Notes: generated by a model not told the origin, from the letters alone. A stretch of DNA of 64,000 nucleotides from Saitoella complicata NRRL Y-17804 (GCF_001661265.1 NW_017567015.1:237310-301309), one strand, 5' to 3'. Shown: positions 23,899 through 35,993, counted from the first letter of the stretch. Numbers and translations are program-made.

Positions 23899-25710
23899 AT
23901 GCCAGGTCTAGCAGCCCAGCCAAAACAGGTTCAGCTCTTCGCGAAGAAGGAGCTTCTCAACCCTCACTTCAACGGGTACAAGTTTGCATCGTTCAATGAT
24001 CGTGACAACCTGATCACGCAAGAACTCGAGCTTCCGCCATATCGACCGACGTTACCTGTTGGTGCACGAGTGCCATACAGCGAGGTACGAGTTCGGACGC
24101 AATGGGAGTTCTTGACGCCGGGGTGGGAGAAAGGGAGTGCTTGGTATGTGGCAGCTGAGGGAGAAGTTGTGAGGGTCGCTTGGAATAGCGTATGTTACAG
24201 CACTTTTTCACAGAGGACTTGCCTAAGTCTCACCTAGGACAATCGAAAAACCTCGTCGTCGGTCGTGGCACGGATTCCTCTACCAAATCCCGGGAGTCTA
24301 AAGAGTTTGGACAAAACCGATCTATATCCTTACTACCCGACTGTAAATGCAGTACGGCAAGACTTACTGTTGGTATCCGACGGCGCTGGGCTGTTCTACT
24401 GCCTACGTCTGTCAGAAGAAAACGCTCGAGCTGAGATCTTTGCTCAACTTCCATACAGCAACGAAAAGGAACCCGTATTGCTGCTTGATGCGTTCATGGC
24501 TCAGGATGACTCTATCCAGATCCTGGTCTGCCGTCCATCGGGAGAGGAGGTAATAGGTGAAAACAAGCAGGGTTCAGTCCAGAGATGTTACCGGGTCGAA
24601 CATGCAAGATTGGCAACGTCAGGTTTCAAGATCGATGTCTTATCAACGCTTGAAGGGCGGGAGATTCCAGTATATGCGGCATTTGACAGGGACTCACCAA
24701 ATGTCTTTGTTGTATCTGGCTCGGAGAGGTACGGTGTTGTAGAAGCATCAGAGGAGGTGGCGCTTGAGCAAGACCAGCATCAAGAAAAGCCTAGGCCGAA
24801 GTACACATGGACGCAAACGGGCACAGATCTTACCATCTCAATCCCAGTGCCTGAGAAAACTTCAAAGACCGCCATCAAAGTGCACTACTCTGCGAAGACT
24901 TTGCAAGTGACCATTGCAGACATCTTCAAACCCTTCAATTCGGACCAGGAGCTGAACCTGTGGGGTCCGATTGATGTTGAAGACAGCACATGGACTCTGT
25001 CCTCGTACTCCGACAAGTCGAGCAATATCAAGATCCTCGATATTTATTTCGAGAAGAAAGACGCTAATACGCGATGGCCTCATATGTTCATGGAAGACGA
25101 CGGTGCGGAGGAATACGTGGATCCCAGTGAGCGGGCGGCGATGTTGGAGAAGCTGGAGAAATACACACAAACGCTGACTGAGGACAATCCCGGCGTAGGG
25201 TTACCTGAAGCACGTATGCGGGAGGAGAGAGATGACAGTGTGGATGTGAACAACTACACATACCTGCAGCTTGTTCAAGACGGAAGAATTGCTATTGAGG
25301 TGGCTGGGGTCGAACTCGTTGGCTCTCAGTTCGCAAATCCCAAGCAGAGGGCGCACTTCGTTGCAAAGCGTGACGTAGATGCTCTGGTTTACAAAATCAT
25401 CGCCGAGGGCATGTCGCATGAAGCTTCATACTCTGCGCTGGCTTTTGTTGCCGCTTCTAAACGATCGAGGAAATACGTCAAGGTCGAGCCGACTGGGAGG
25501 TGGGCAGTGGTTCTCGAGAGTGGTGCAGCGGGTGGCAAGAATGCTTACGTCTATTGGGGCAGTAAGCGTGGTGATGAGAACGGAAAACAGAGTGTTGTTA
25601 GGTTAGGTATGGAGCCTTTGGGTGCGGTCATCGTAGGGGAGGGTTCGGTACTGATCCTGGGAACGAGTGAGGACGGACGAGTTCTGGCTACGGTGTTGAC
25701 CGATCTATGA
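23899..25710 (+). CDS. NudC domain-containing protein 1-like (CS domain)
   Basis: Two exons (23899-24189 and 24238-25710) joined across a 48-nt intron give 587 residues. The N-terminal part starts MPGLAAQPKQVQLFAKKELLNPHFNGYKF and resembles the beta-propeller-like region of NUDCD1. The CS (p23-like) domain lies near residues 280-375: YTWTQTGTDLTISIPVPEKTSKTAIKVHY, then LWGPIDVEDSTWTL, the classic NudC layout. After it comes a C-terminal region starting RWPHMFMEDDGAEEYVDPSE. CS domains bind Hsp90 or client proteins; NUDCD1 homologues are cytosolic co-chaperones. The specific client in fungi is not known to me. Confidence 0.85.
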
Positions 25711-25948
25711 GATCTTCGTCACTTCGAAAGAAAAATAAAACAAGCATGATCAGACTCATGTAGAAAGGTTTCAACGCGCAACTTGTAATATGGATCGGGG
25801 ATCGGCTGCTCGTCTGTGTACGTCGACGCAGCCCCAATATCACCCGGCATTCTCGTACATTTCAGCAAGCTCTACACCATGACTTGTTGCCACAAATTTC
25901 AACAACCACCAAGGGGGAGTAGCAGATTTGTACACAGCTAAGTTCTAC

Positions 25949-27352
25949 ATGCTTGGATTCCGCGATACCGACGTGATCGACATCACCCCAGGCAAACCAA
26001 CACCGAAGAGCGTAAGGCCAGGTGTCACGGTTCGATCGTGGGACATCAACTTCCCGTGGACCGAAGAACATGTTCGATCCGAGGATTTAGAGAAGCTGCG
26101 ATGGTCTTGCGATGCTGCTGCCGATGAAGCTTTAGCAGCCGGCTACACGACCTTGGAGAAACTGCTTGACGAGGGTGGCGGTGGCCGAGACACTGCTTTA
26201 TTCAAGAAGGCCATGCAGGTGCCCGAGTGGGTTGACTGGGAGCAGATCCGTCGCGGGCAAGATGTTTTCTACCGATACGCGGGCGCTTTCTTAACGGCGC
26301 TGCTCCATCAGAGTCTGTTGGGTGGGTTTGGTGCCGGGCGGATCACGGAGGTGCTTGCACGAACCGGAGGGTTTTCGGTGAAGACTGCTCGAAAAAGACT
26401 GTTCGAAACGACACAGCATATTCTGCAGTGTACGCGCGATCCGGATGCATTGAAACCTCTGACAGGCGAAGGCTGGTTGTCTACGCTGCGTGTACGGTTG
26501 CTCCATGCTCGGGTGCGGAACAAGATCACGACCCTGGCACGATCAAATCCATCGTACTATGATATTGACAAATGCGGTATTCCTATTAACGATGCTGACT
26601 CAATAGCGACCATCATCTCCTTCTCGTCTTCAATCACACACTTGTCATTTCCTCGGATGTTTCTTTACCTCCGGCCACAAGAGATCGAAGATTACTTTGC
26701 GCTGTGGAGGTTGATCGCATTCTACATCGGCTGTCCAACCGATCCGTTCAAGACCGCGTCGAGCTCGGTGGCTTGGATGCAGTCCATCTACGCATATGAG
26801 ATCAATCCTCATCCGGAGCTATCTCCTCTATTGGTCAATAATTGCGTCGAAGCCTTGAGGGATCGTCCGCCGGCATATACCAGTGCGCAGTTTACCTATG
26901 CTCAGGTCCGTTGGCTCAATGGACCAACACTGAGTGATCAGCTCGGTGTGACGTCGGACAAGATTGGCTTATGGTACAGGGCTTTATCATTCGTGCAGTT
27001 CATTGTCGTCAAACTCTGGATCTATACAAACAGATCAGTCCCTTCATGGGATATGCAAAAGGTAGCGATTCTTCGAAGGATATTGTGGAAGGTTATCGTG
27101 GAGGATCAGACCATTGGTTTGGGACAGCCTACCGCATTTGATTTCGTGCATGTGCCGCAATTTGGGAAGATGACCGAGGCTGGAAAGGGTGATGGAGAAG
27201 AGGAACTGAAGAAAATCAAGATGGAAGAAGCATGGAAGCCCAAACGGAGCGTCGCGGTGCTGTGGTCGATCATTGTTATGGGCGTGCTTTTGACCATGTG
27301 GGTGGGAAAGGTGTGTTTCACCAGGCTGGTTCCTTGTATCTTGCATCTTTAA
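25949..27352 (+). CDS. MpaB/rubber-oxygenase-type (DUF2236) membrane protein, copy 2
   Basis: A single exon of 467 residues with the ATG at 25949 (MLGFRDTDVIDITPG); the frame is open somewhat upstream, so a short 5' exon is possible. The DUF2236 core is clear: VDWEQIRRGQDVFYRYAGAFLTALLHQSLLGGFGAGRITEVLARTGGF, an HILQCTRDPDALKPLTGEGW stretch, LLHARVRNK, then INDADSIATIISFSSS. A C-terminal hydrophobic segment (VAVLWSIIVMGVLLTMWVG) suggests a membrane anchor facing the opposite way from copy 1. The conserved histidines of the family, LLHQ and LLHARVR, are present. Function and substrate are unknown. Confidence 0.8.
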   Translation: MLGFRDTDVIDITPGKPTPKSVRPGVTVRSWDINFPWTEEHVRSEDLEKLRWSCDAAADEALAAGYTTLEKLLDEGGGGRDTALFKKAMQVPEWVDWEQIRRGQDVFYRYAGAFLTALLHQSLLGGFGAGRITEVLARTGGFSVKTARKRLFETTQHILQCTRDPDALKPLTGEGWLSTLRVRLLHARVRNKITTLARSNPSYYDIDKCGIPINDADSIATIISFSSSITHLSFPRMFLYLRPQEIEDYFALWRLIAFYIGCPTDPFKTASSSVAWMQSIYAYEINPHPELSPLLVNNCVEALRDRPPAYTSAQFTYAQVRWLNGPTLSDQLGVTSDKIGLWYRALSFVQFIVVKLWIYTNRSVPSWDMQKVAILRRILWKVIVEDQTIGLGQPTAFDFVHVPQFGKMTEAGKGDGEEELKKIKMEEAWKPKRSVAVLWSIIVMGVLLTMWVGKVCFTRLVPCILHL

Positions 27353-27696
27353 AACCTAAACCTTGGATATACAACATCAATAGAGGATGAAGATATCGAA
27401 ATCTCAGTCATTCACGCGGATAACCCTATAACGGTGCCGACTTGACCATTAGGCACGTCCACTTGCGTGGGTATTCAGGTATGGCCTGCAGCTGACGCCG
27501 TGGGAATGCCAGCGACGGTCGATTCGGAGACTACAGATAGTTTGGATATGCTAATAAGCATAGGACGGATGACCGGCCCGGTCTATAAATCGAAATGTGT
27601 CACGATCAGATATCTTATTCAAAATTGTGTAGCAACCAAGCAAACTAACGCAACTACTATTCATGCGAAAAGAAATTCCTTGAACCAACTGCAGAA
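27353..27696. other. Intergenic between convergent genes
   Basis: Shared 3' flank of the DUF2236 gene and the DUF4188-like gene; no gene seen. Confidence 0.5.
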
Positions 27697-28678
27697 CTAA
27701 AGTGTTTCGTTGATGGACTTGATCCCACTACGACGCTTGCTTCCATGCCCACGAATGAAATAGTTCTTGTACGTGGCTTCTCCGGATCCCTCGGCGTCAC
27801 AAGGTTCTTTGTACCACAAGTTAGACAGACCCCAGCCAGAACTGTTGTAGTAGACACTGTGAGCAGCACCATCCTTGATTTCGTAAAGTTCGTGAAATAA
27901 CTCCAAGCAAGCACTGTTCTTACGCCTCCAGTAATTTCCGATTACCTATACGGAAGTAAGAGGAGTGAGGAGTGGGATTCGCAGTAAGTTTGACATACCT
28001 TGCGGTGCGCCAAAGGCGAGCCTGGAGTACCCCCTACGGGTCTGAGCGTCCGAGCAAAGCGGTATGCATCTTCGGCTGTTCGGAAGTAGGTATGAACCAT
28101 AATCCAGTTGTTGCTCGCACGCTCTGTGGTAAGATAACACTCATACCCTATCAAACCGCTGTTAGGGTCGTTGTCGAGGACTTTCAGAGACTTCATAGAT
28201 GTTGCCAGTAAGCATAAGTTCTTTGCACTCTAGATAACGTCATGGTACATACCTCGTCGAGAATTTGTCCGGCCCATTGGAAGTCCGGGTCTAAGGCGCC
28301 CAACCACCCATTTGCTCGAGCCCCAAAGATCATCACTGACATGTCTCCCTCGGGATGGGCTGCCGTCCGCTTGGGCTGGATCCCCGCAACATGCGGATTG
28401 CTGATGAGTCCTGTCCTCACAGCAAGCATCTTGAAAGCGAGAGGCGCCCAAAGGGCGATGAACGGAACGACGCGGTAAGTCCCAGGCATAAGAATCGTGA
28501 GGAAACACCCTAGGCCGATCCAGAATTGAAGCGAGAAGGCATCAGTGAAGAGCTTCAAATTGAGGTTGTTCCTAGCCGTGTTTGCCGGACGCGTTTTCCT
28601 AGGCGGATGGACATAGTTTCCCTCGTCTGGATCCTGGATGATCGGCAACTTCACGGTCTCAGCCGCGAACTCGGACAT
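27697..28678 (-). CDS. DUF4188-like monooxygenase-family membrane protein
   Basis: Three exons (28253-28678, 27999-28190, 27697-27945) give 288 residues. One or two hydrophobic helices (FWIGLGCFLTILMPG, VVPFIALWAPLAF) precede a ferredoxin-like alpha/beta half. That half carries MSVMIFGARANGWLGALDPDFQWAG, then WIMVHTYFRTAEDAYRFAR, then a LELFHELYEI...HSVYYNSSGWGLSNLW end with a conserved W. This order matches my memory of DUF4188, a family annotated as monooxygenase-like and found in bacteria and fungi. The N-terminal transmembrane part looks like an addition to the bacterial form. Substrate unknown. Confidence 0.55.
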
Positions 28679-28932
28679 TGCACTTGTTTGTATTACAGTA
28701 TACTGAACCAAGAGGCAGTTGACAGCGAGCCATGATCGATTTAAATCGCTCTGTGACCCAGCCGTTTCGAAACAAGCTTACATCAGGTGAACAGCCGCCA
28801 AGACCGACAATCACGGTCGTCGCCAAAAGCTTCCAGACGCAAACCAACCTTAAATGCGAACCAATCAAGGGCGCTTAATTATTCAAGGAGTCATGTGAAT
28901 TTGCTTAAAAGATATTCGGGGGAATGAACCTA

Positions 28933-31100
28933 TCACCTCGAGTCACCGTCGGTCCTACACCTCCTCAAAGACTCCTCAACTACTTGCATCAAGCCAATAA
29001 CCTTCTCCTCCTCCCACCTCTTCCCTACAATCTGCACACCCACTGGAAGTCCATGCATAGTGTTCGCATCATATACAGGATTACGGCCTCCATAGCACTT
29101 CCATTCCAGCATCTTAAAGTTCCGGTTGCCAATAGGATTCCAGCGCAGTTCAGGGTCCATGGCGTCCTTCTCACGATCCACAGTCGTGACTGGAATAACA
29201 CCGACAGCATAGTCGAGGATGTTGTATAAAAAGGTCGCAAATGCTATCAAATTTAATTCACGAGTTGCCCCATGTGGCAAAGCTGGTAAGGGATTCTGAT
29301 CGTCAAAGTCAGATGGATCATGAGAATGGACACAATCACAACCACTTACAACAGGACAAATGATGCCATCCAGGTCCTTCTGTAGCCATACAGACTGCTG
29401 CCAGAGCTTTTCGTACTCCTGTCGTTCCTTGCTCCAGTGCATGAAATCCCGAGCACTCTTCCTCTTTGCTATTAGCAGGCAACGTGCGAATGTTGCGTCC
29501 CCTAACAGATAAATAATGATGACCACAATCCATCTCAGCCAGAGAGGCAGTTGCGGCGTGAGTAACGGTCTAGAAGCTGTTAGCCAAACATTGCGATAAG
29601 GGGCATGCAAGCTTACAGGAACATGGGGGGTTCACGGGGATCGCATCCTTCACGCAGTAATTCACGAATACTGTCATACCCGTCCGCAGTCGAAAGCGCG
29701 ATAAAGATTTTAGCAGCTCGTTCGGCTATTTCTGCTGGTCAGTATCATATCTTCAGCAGTGCTCAGGTCGAGACCTTGTGGTGGGGCGATCTTAACTACA
29801 TCATGACCGGCTTGTGTCAAGGATTTGACACATTCCTGTACCGCTCTTGCACAAGCGGGGCTCGTTTTGCACCATCCGTCTGGCGCTTGAAGTCAGCAAA
29901 TATATCTCATGTCCTATAAATGACTTCACCTTCCAGATAATAGCCAATCCTCAACTTCATTTTCTGGACCTTGTCGACCTCCTCCCCTCTCCACGGTATC
30001 GGCAGTGGCGATCGTCCATGAATCAAGTCCGGATGCTCCCAACATGCATCAAGGACTTGCTGTGATACGTATCTCAGGTCTTGGATTGACCGTGTCATAG
30101 GTCCCACAACCACCGGAACAGCTTCAAAGCCGCTGTCGACACCTGTGCACAGGGTGCTGATTTAACGGGACTTCGACAGTACCTTCCCGTCAGACTTACC
30201 TCTATTTCCATCAAACGAAAACCTATTCTGGCTAGGTTTGAGAGCGTAAATACCACAGTAGTGCGTTGGAATCCGCAGTGATCCTCCCATATCCTACCCG
30301 TGGAACAAGATTAGACTCTGCACTCTGCTATCGCATATAAGGTCTTTCATTACCGATCCGAAAGCGACAGCACATCCATTCATAGCCAACAAAGCAGCCG
30401 CTCCACCGGAACTTCCGCCCGATGTGTGGTTCGAGGAAAAGGGGTTCGTCGTATTGCCGAACACGGGATTGCCGCATTCGAATGCCAACAGACCCTCGTT
30501 CAATGTAAGCGACTGAAACCCATTGACACGACACCATTAGATTGGAAGACATACTTGTGGTACGTTTGTCTTTGCGAAGCAGATGCCTCCTAGCCCCTCC
30601 TCCACGATCCTCACGAGATCCGCGTCGACTTCGGCGGGCTGATCGCACCATGCCGAGAAACCGATACTACTATCGACCGTAGCAATGTCAAAAGTGTCTT
30701 TGAATGTTACAGGTACGCCAGACAGACCACCCTTCATGCCGCTCTTCTCGGACTTCTTTGCGCGGATCAATGCGCGGTGGAACAGGACTTCCGTGAGACA
30801 ATTTGTGTGCTCCTGCGCTTCGATGGCTCTCACAACAAAAGCCTTCATGATTGTCTCATCATCGTAGTCGCTCTCTGCAAGTTCCTTCACGGACCGTGCC
30901 GTGATTGCTTCGGCGCCCATGAGGTCGATGACGGAGAGCTGGTAGGTCGCACGGAAGTCATTGATCAACGCCAATCGCTCACGACGCTTCTTCGTCGATG
31001 CAGCAGTCGATCTCGACGTCCGAAGAGGAATGACGCCCATTGCTGAATGCGTCGTTGGTCCAGGGTGTTCTGCGTATACGTTCACCGTGCGAGCTCGCAT
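28933..31100 (-). CDS. Amidase signature-family hydrolase (fatty-acid amide hydrolase-like)
   Basis: Seven exons (30555-31100, 30354-30512, 30200-30293, 29930-30142, 29775-29879, 29617-29731, 28933-29569) join in phase to 622 residues. The amidase signature is complete: PVTFKDTFDI with the catalytic-type Lys, then HTSGGSSGGAAALLA with the cis-Ser loop, then GSDMGGSLRIPTHYCGIYALKP with the nucleophile Ser. A hydrophobic stretch in exon 7 (LWLRWIVVIIIYLLGDATF) suggests membrane association, like the binding helix of mammalian FAAH but at a different position. Residues PVGVQIVG near the end match the family. Fungal members hydrolyse small or fatty amides such as acetamide or N-acylethanolamines; the substrate is not determined here. 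Its intron density is well above its neighbours'. Confidence 0.85.
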
Positions 31101-31382
31101 CTGCGCCTACGTCACACGCATCGGACCGAGTTTGACGACGGGAACCTGCGATTACATAGAGCAATGAGATGACAATGAAGTCAATGTCTGCAAAATGCGA
31201 TGATATAAAAATGCAATCCAATTCTAGGATAGTGACAGCTGACAAAAACAATGGGAATTACACCGTAAAAACAAACCCGAAAACGAACGACGAATCCTGA
31301 GACCTTGCTCCGGAAAACCTTTCTCTTTAATATCTTTCATCTGCGTCCAATAATCTCCCTCCAGATGCCAAGACACCACAGC

Positions 31383-32045
31383 TTAAGTTCTCTGCCAGTG
31401 CCTGGTGATCCTGGTGTTCTTCATCTTCTTCTGAAGCATGAAGATGCCGTACAACAACGCATCGGCCGTTGGTGGGCATCCAGGAACGTAGATATCCACA
31501 GGCACAATACGATCACATCCACGAACGACAGAGTACGAGTAGTGGTAGTATCCACCACCGTTCGCACAAGAACCCATAGAAATGACCCACTTCGGGTCGG
31601 GCATCTGATCGTACACCTGACGCAATGCAGGAGCCATCTTGTTGGTCAAGGTACCGGCAACGATCATAACATCGGACTGACGCGGAGAAGCACGGAAAAT
31701 GATACCGAGACGATCCTGGTCGTATCTTGGTGCGGAACAGTGCATCATTTCAACGGCACAGCATGCGAGACCGAAAGTCATGGGCCAGATAGAACCCTGA
31801 CGAGCCCAATTGACGACAGCATCGACGCTGGTAAGGACGTGGTCGACAGCAGAGGAGGGCTTGGACTGGGAGCCGAGAGGAACCTCACGGCGGGTGGCGG
31901 GAACGGGGGTCTGCGCAGCGGTGGCAAGAGTGCGAAGTTCGGCAGCATGGGCTTCTGTAGTTTCAAAGTCAGCGTATATTCAAAGCAGAAACGATCCGAA
32001 TCACATGCGTCTTGCCAAAGATCTCAGTCCGGTTCGTGCGATCAT
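31383..32045 (-). CDS. NADH:ubiquinone oxidoreductase PSST subunit (NDUFS7), mitochondrial
   Basis: Two exons (32009-32045 and 31383-31954) give 202 residues. The N2 iron-sulfur ligands are visible: [28 protein letters not shown], and [18 protein letters not shown]. This subunit carries the last [4Fe-4S] cluster before ubiquinone in complex I. The first 35 residues are a mitochondrial presequence type ([13 protein letters not shown]...). The 54-nt intron uses a GC donor (GCATGT) with a CTGAC branch-like site and a CTACAG acceptor. A GT donor in this stretch would not restore frame, whereas GC-AG gives a perfectly in-frame joint. Confidence 0.93.
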
Positions 32046-32696
32046 CTTGTTGGAGACTATGGAGTATGTGGTGGTGATGTCCAACTGCAGGCAACCTTTT
32101 AGAGACGCCCACTGCGGAGACGGCCAATGGGAGATATCGGGTTGGTAAGATCAGGTTTGAAGGCTGATCGGCATACATCTCCCTGTAGGAATGTATTTTT
32201 AGAAATTTTCTCATCAGTACTGTATAAAAAAGCAAAAGGTCTGTTCTCGGTCACCTGGTCGTCCCCTCACGACCCAAACTTTTTCGCACCTATAAAGTCC
32301 ACAGAACTACACCACTACACTATCAACGACGACGACGACAATCGCAATTGCAGCCAGTTTCCATTTCCTCAACGTAAGTTCGACCTATCTCCTCAAGAGA
32401 TTCAGCGAAACCGTCGTCGCGTGCTTGCACTGGCGGTGACAGACGAGACAGAAGGTTACCAAGATGAGATATCAAACCGATTTTATATAGGAAGTGCCGT
32501 CGTACGTCCAATTGTGACATTGACGCATAAAGGTTAATAACCTGAACATACTTCTGTCTCGTCTGTGCTGTCGCACCTGGATCATTGAGTGAATTTGAAT
32601 TCAAAGGAATGAAAGCTGACTCGATTGGCTTTAGAGACTGTGATAAATCCTTGCTGTGCCTGTGAGTAGCTAGAATGCTTGCAATATATGACATTT
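32046..32696. other. Spacer upstream of the PSST gene, possible small gene
   Basis: An open frame on the minus strand (32323-32694) starts at an ATG (MSYIASILATHRH) and contains GATAQTRQKYVQ followed by a region with splice-like signals. It could be a real small gene with an intron (a GTTATTAACC donor is nearby), but I cannot prove a second exon or name a family. Otherwise this is promoter of the PSST gene and 3' flank of HRD1. Confidence 0.3.
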
Positions 32697-35222
32697 TTAC
32701 TCCGATGGCAATGGATCTGCTGTTCCTTTTCCCTTATCCCCTGCACTTGGTGTTCCTTCCACGTCATCCGGGGTATCCTCCACTCTCGACAATGTCAAAC
32801 TTGGCTCAACAGCTCTGCCCTTCCCAGGGGTCAATTGCAACATGCTGGCGCTTGCGTTGCTGCTCGGTCTCGATCTGACACTCCTCCCTATCGTACTCCG
32901 AATACTTGATGCTCGGGACGGAGTTGACGTTGAGTGGTCATCTCGCGCCAAACTCGTCTCTCGTGTAGGCGAGCTCGCTGCAACACTTCCAAATTCCTCA
33001 AATACGGCGCATTCTTCCTCCCGCAACTCCCCAACGTAAGAACTCCTCGGTTGTGATGAGCTTCCTACCGCCTCCGCTACAGACTCTTTCGGCTTCTCGT
33101 CCTCGTCTTCTTCGAATACTGGTTCCTCGAAACCAATAGGTGCTGTGACGCTCCTTCTCCGCTGTTCCATCATCGTAGCATGCACCTTCTCCATCTTTTC
33201 CTTCAATATGGGTTGTAGCTTCTCCCTCACGTCTGCTGCGATCTCTGCCGTACTACGTCTTCGCGCGAACGAACCTAGTGTCGGCAGAAGGGCAGGACTG
33301 CGGGGTACGGAAAGAGCTGGTGAAGGTGAAGCAGGCGGAACGAAGGCGCCATCATCGGTGCGGATAGCGTTCTCAAGTGCGGAACCTATCGCTATTAATC
33401 TGGACTCGGCGCTGGCCAGTCTCTGTGTCGTATGCTGAACCTCGATTCGCAAGCTCATGATCTCGTCGCGTAACCACGACATTAGAGGAGTATTTGTAGT
33501 CGGAGGCTCAGTGGCTGACGTCGAATGATGTCGTGACACACCTGGGGATGGCCGTGATAATCCATCGGACTGGGATGCAGTGGGTACGGCAGGGCCGGGT
33601 TGTGGCGACGACGCTGCCCGACCAGGTGCAGCAGGGGTGTTAAGTGGGATGAGCACCGGCGGCTCGTGTGGGTTCGCAGCTCCTCCATCAGCCGGCTGCG
33701 TCGGTGTCGGAAGAGGCACGCCATGCCCACCCAGAACGGCATGCCTAAGCTCTCCGCCAAGTGGCAGCACCGTCCATCCAGGTGGTAAATGCAATCCTGG
33801 AGGAAGCTGATAAGCAACCCCGTTCGGCTGTGCTGCGGGACCGGCAGGTCCGTTCGCCTGCGGTGCCCCAGCGGCAGGAGGTGGCACAAAGTTTGCACCA
33901 CCCGCGAAGCCACCGGCAAACACATTCCCAGCACCCGCGAAGAAGGCATTCGCGCCTCCTTGACCACCAAGTGGTGGTCGTGCGGCATTGGGCCGTGGCT
34001 CATTCTGTGGAAATACAGGTCTCCTGCACGTCGGGCAACTCTGCTGCCTCTCCAACCAGCTCCTCAAACATCCAAGATGCAAAATATGACCACAAGGTAA
34101 CTTCTTTGCCCTTTCCCTATCCCTCACGGGGTCGCCACCTTCCCTGCGCAATAACATCTCCTCTCGACAAATCATGCAAATTGCGTCACCAGTCGCCTCG
34201 AGTTCGGCAGGTGTTGCATCGGGATAGCGTTCGTTCATGTCGCGGGTCGCGCGACGGTAACGAAGAAAGTCGCGGACGCGGGTGACGAACGAGCGTACGG
34301 TGAGGTAGAGATCGCGGAGGATGTGGAGGGGTAAACCGTAGAAATGCACGATGAGAAGGAAGAAGGCGAGGTAAAGGAGGAGTTTGTAAAGGTCTGCATG
34401 TCATGTTAGCTTCTAACGTCCAAATGTTTCAACATATAGCATACCCAACGCTAGCTCCAGGTAGAACACGTAGGTGGACTTGGCTTCCCAGGGTTCTTCA
34501 TCCGCATCACTTCGTCGAAGGTCGAGGATATTGAGGGTATACTTCGCCACATTGACAGCGGCTTGTCCGGTGACGATACCGAACTCAAATGCGAACATGA
34601 TCATCATGTTAGGTCCGTGCACGAGCGTCGACCCGAAGGCGTGGTGAACGAAGGTCACTGACGTTGTGAGAAGGAGTGAAAGGGCGGCGCCCATCCGCGC
34701 ATGAAAGTACCATGGCAGAGAGCCGTATGGCATCTGTTCCATCTGTGCTGCGTAGTCAGCAAAACGACCTTGCGCAGCGACTGTTCAGCGAACTCACATA
34801 GTCTACGCGATCCTCACACAACCAAATCCCAGCCTTGGCAATCAACAGACACACAAAGCAAACGATAAACCTCACGTCAAACTCCTCCCTGAAAACTGTC
34901 ATCGCCAAACATGTCTCTGTCAGTGCATACCATCCTCTCTCGTATAACCGTTCACGCTCAATCAATCGTAGAGGGCCGAACAGCAGTAGCTGAAGACCAT
35001 GCGTGATTGCTAATGTTAGACACAGCGCAAAGTTTGCCAGGACGATGAGATGTGCATTGGATTGTGATAGATAGACAGCTGCGGCGTAAAAGTTCGGCCT
35101 CGACATGAAAGCGCCGAGGACGACAGCTGTCGCCAGAGCCGTTGATACCTGTGATCCCGTTAGCATTCTCCTGTAACTTGAAGGGATTGACATACGGCTC
35201 CATACAAGGCCAGTCTTGTCAT
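32697..35222 (-). CDS. HRD1: ER-associated degradation E3 ubiquitin ligase HRD1 (synoviolin)
   Basis: Four exons (35196-35222, 34798-35148, 34445-34742, 32697-34393) join in phase to 790 residues. The first exon has nine codons (MTRLALYGA), and its splice restores the family-typical N-terminus AVSTALATAVVLGAF. Six to eight membrane helices fill residues 1-240. The RING-H2 finger follows at about 290 (CMICREEML... CGHILHLGCLRSWLERQQSCPTCR). Then comes a long disordered Pro/Ala/Gly-rich cytosolic tail. HRD1 is the E3 and retrotranslocation channel of ER-associated degradation. It is divergent from TRAPPC2 with about 145 bp between start codons. Confidence 0.95.
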
Positions 35223-35366
35223 TGCTTTCTTGGTGTAGCAGCTCTCTCTGGGCTCAATATCGACACGGTGTCCGTATGACGCTGGAGCACGTGACCCCGT
35301 ACACCCACTCAGCGCGGCCTGTCGTTCTCGGGAAGGAGTGGAACTGGAAGTCTACGTTACAGTACG

Positions 35367-35840
35367 ATGTCGTATTATCTCGCAATTGTCGGTACAAAAG
35401 ACAACCCAATCTTTCAGATGGAGTTTGGCTCTTGGAGAGGAGGAGGCGACGGTGTTCCTCGGGTGAGTCAATCTTCAATGGTATGTTGATCAATAGCTAA
35501 CAACAAGCAGTTCCGAGAAGACATCCGCCATATGAATCAGTTCATCGTTCATTCAGCATTGGATATCGTAGAAGAAGTACAATGGACCTCATCATCCTGC
35601 TACATGAAGAACATCGACCATTTCAACAACTCAAACATCTCTGTCTTCCTCACCGCAGGAAACATCAAGATTATGCTGCTACACGACAGCAAGCAGGACG
35701 ATGCAATTCGTGCATTCTTCCAGGAGGTTTATGACTTGTACGTCAAGTGTCTGTTGAACCCATTCTACACGGTGGACGCACCAATTACAAGTCCGGCATT
35801 TGAGGTGAAGGTTAGGGCCGCTGCCCGGAAGTATCTGTGA
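35367..35840 (+). CDS. TRS20: TRAPP complex subunit 2 (sedlin, Trs20)
   Basis: Two exons (35367-35462 and 35511-35840) give 141 residues, the normal TRAPPC2 length. Exon 1 reads MSYYLAIVGTKDNPIFQMEFGSW, the longin-like first strand of sedlin. Exon 2 has MNQFIVHSALDIVEEVQW, then LLHDSKQDDAIRAFFQEVYDLYVKCLLNPFY and SPAFEVKVRAAARKYL. The protein is a core subunit of TRAPP tethering complexes acting in ER-to-Golgi and autophagic traffic as part of the Rab activator. The 48-nt intron is in phase 0. Confidence 0.96.
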
Positions 35841-35993
35841 TGGAAGCATGGGACAGGGGCATTACAAGGCGTTCGTTTTCTCTCAGTTGTTGATACCCAA
35901 GGACATACCGCTATCTACTTTGCCGTTTCTCCCTGCGTTGCTGGTGGTCTGTCCCCTATCAGTCCCCATACATACTTCTCGTTATAATGGCAC

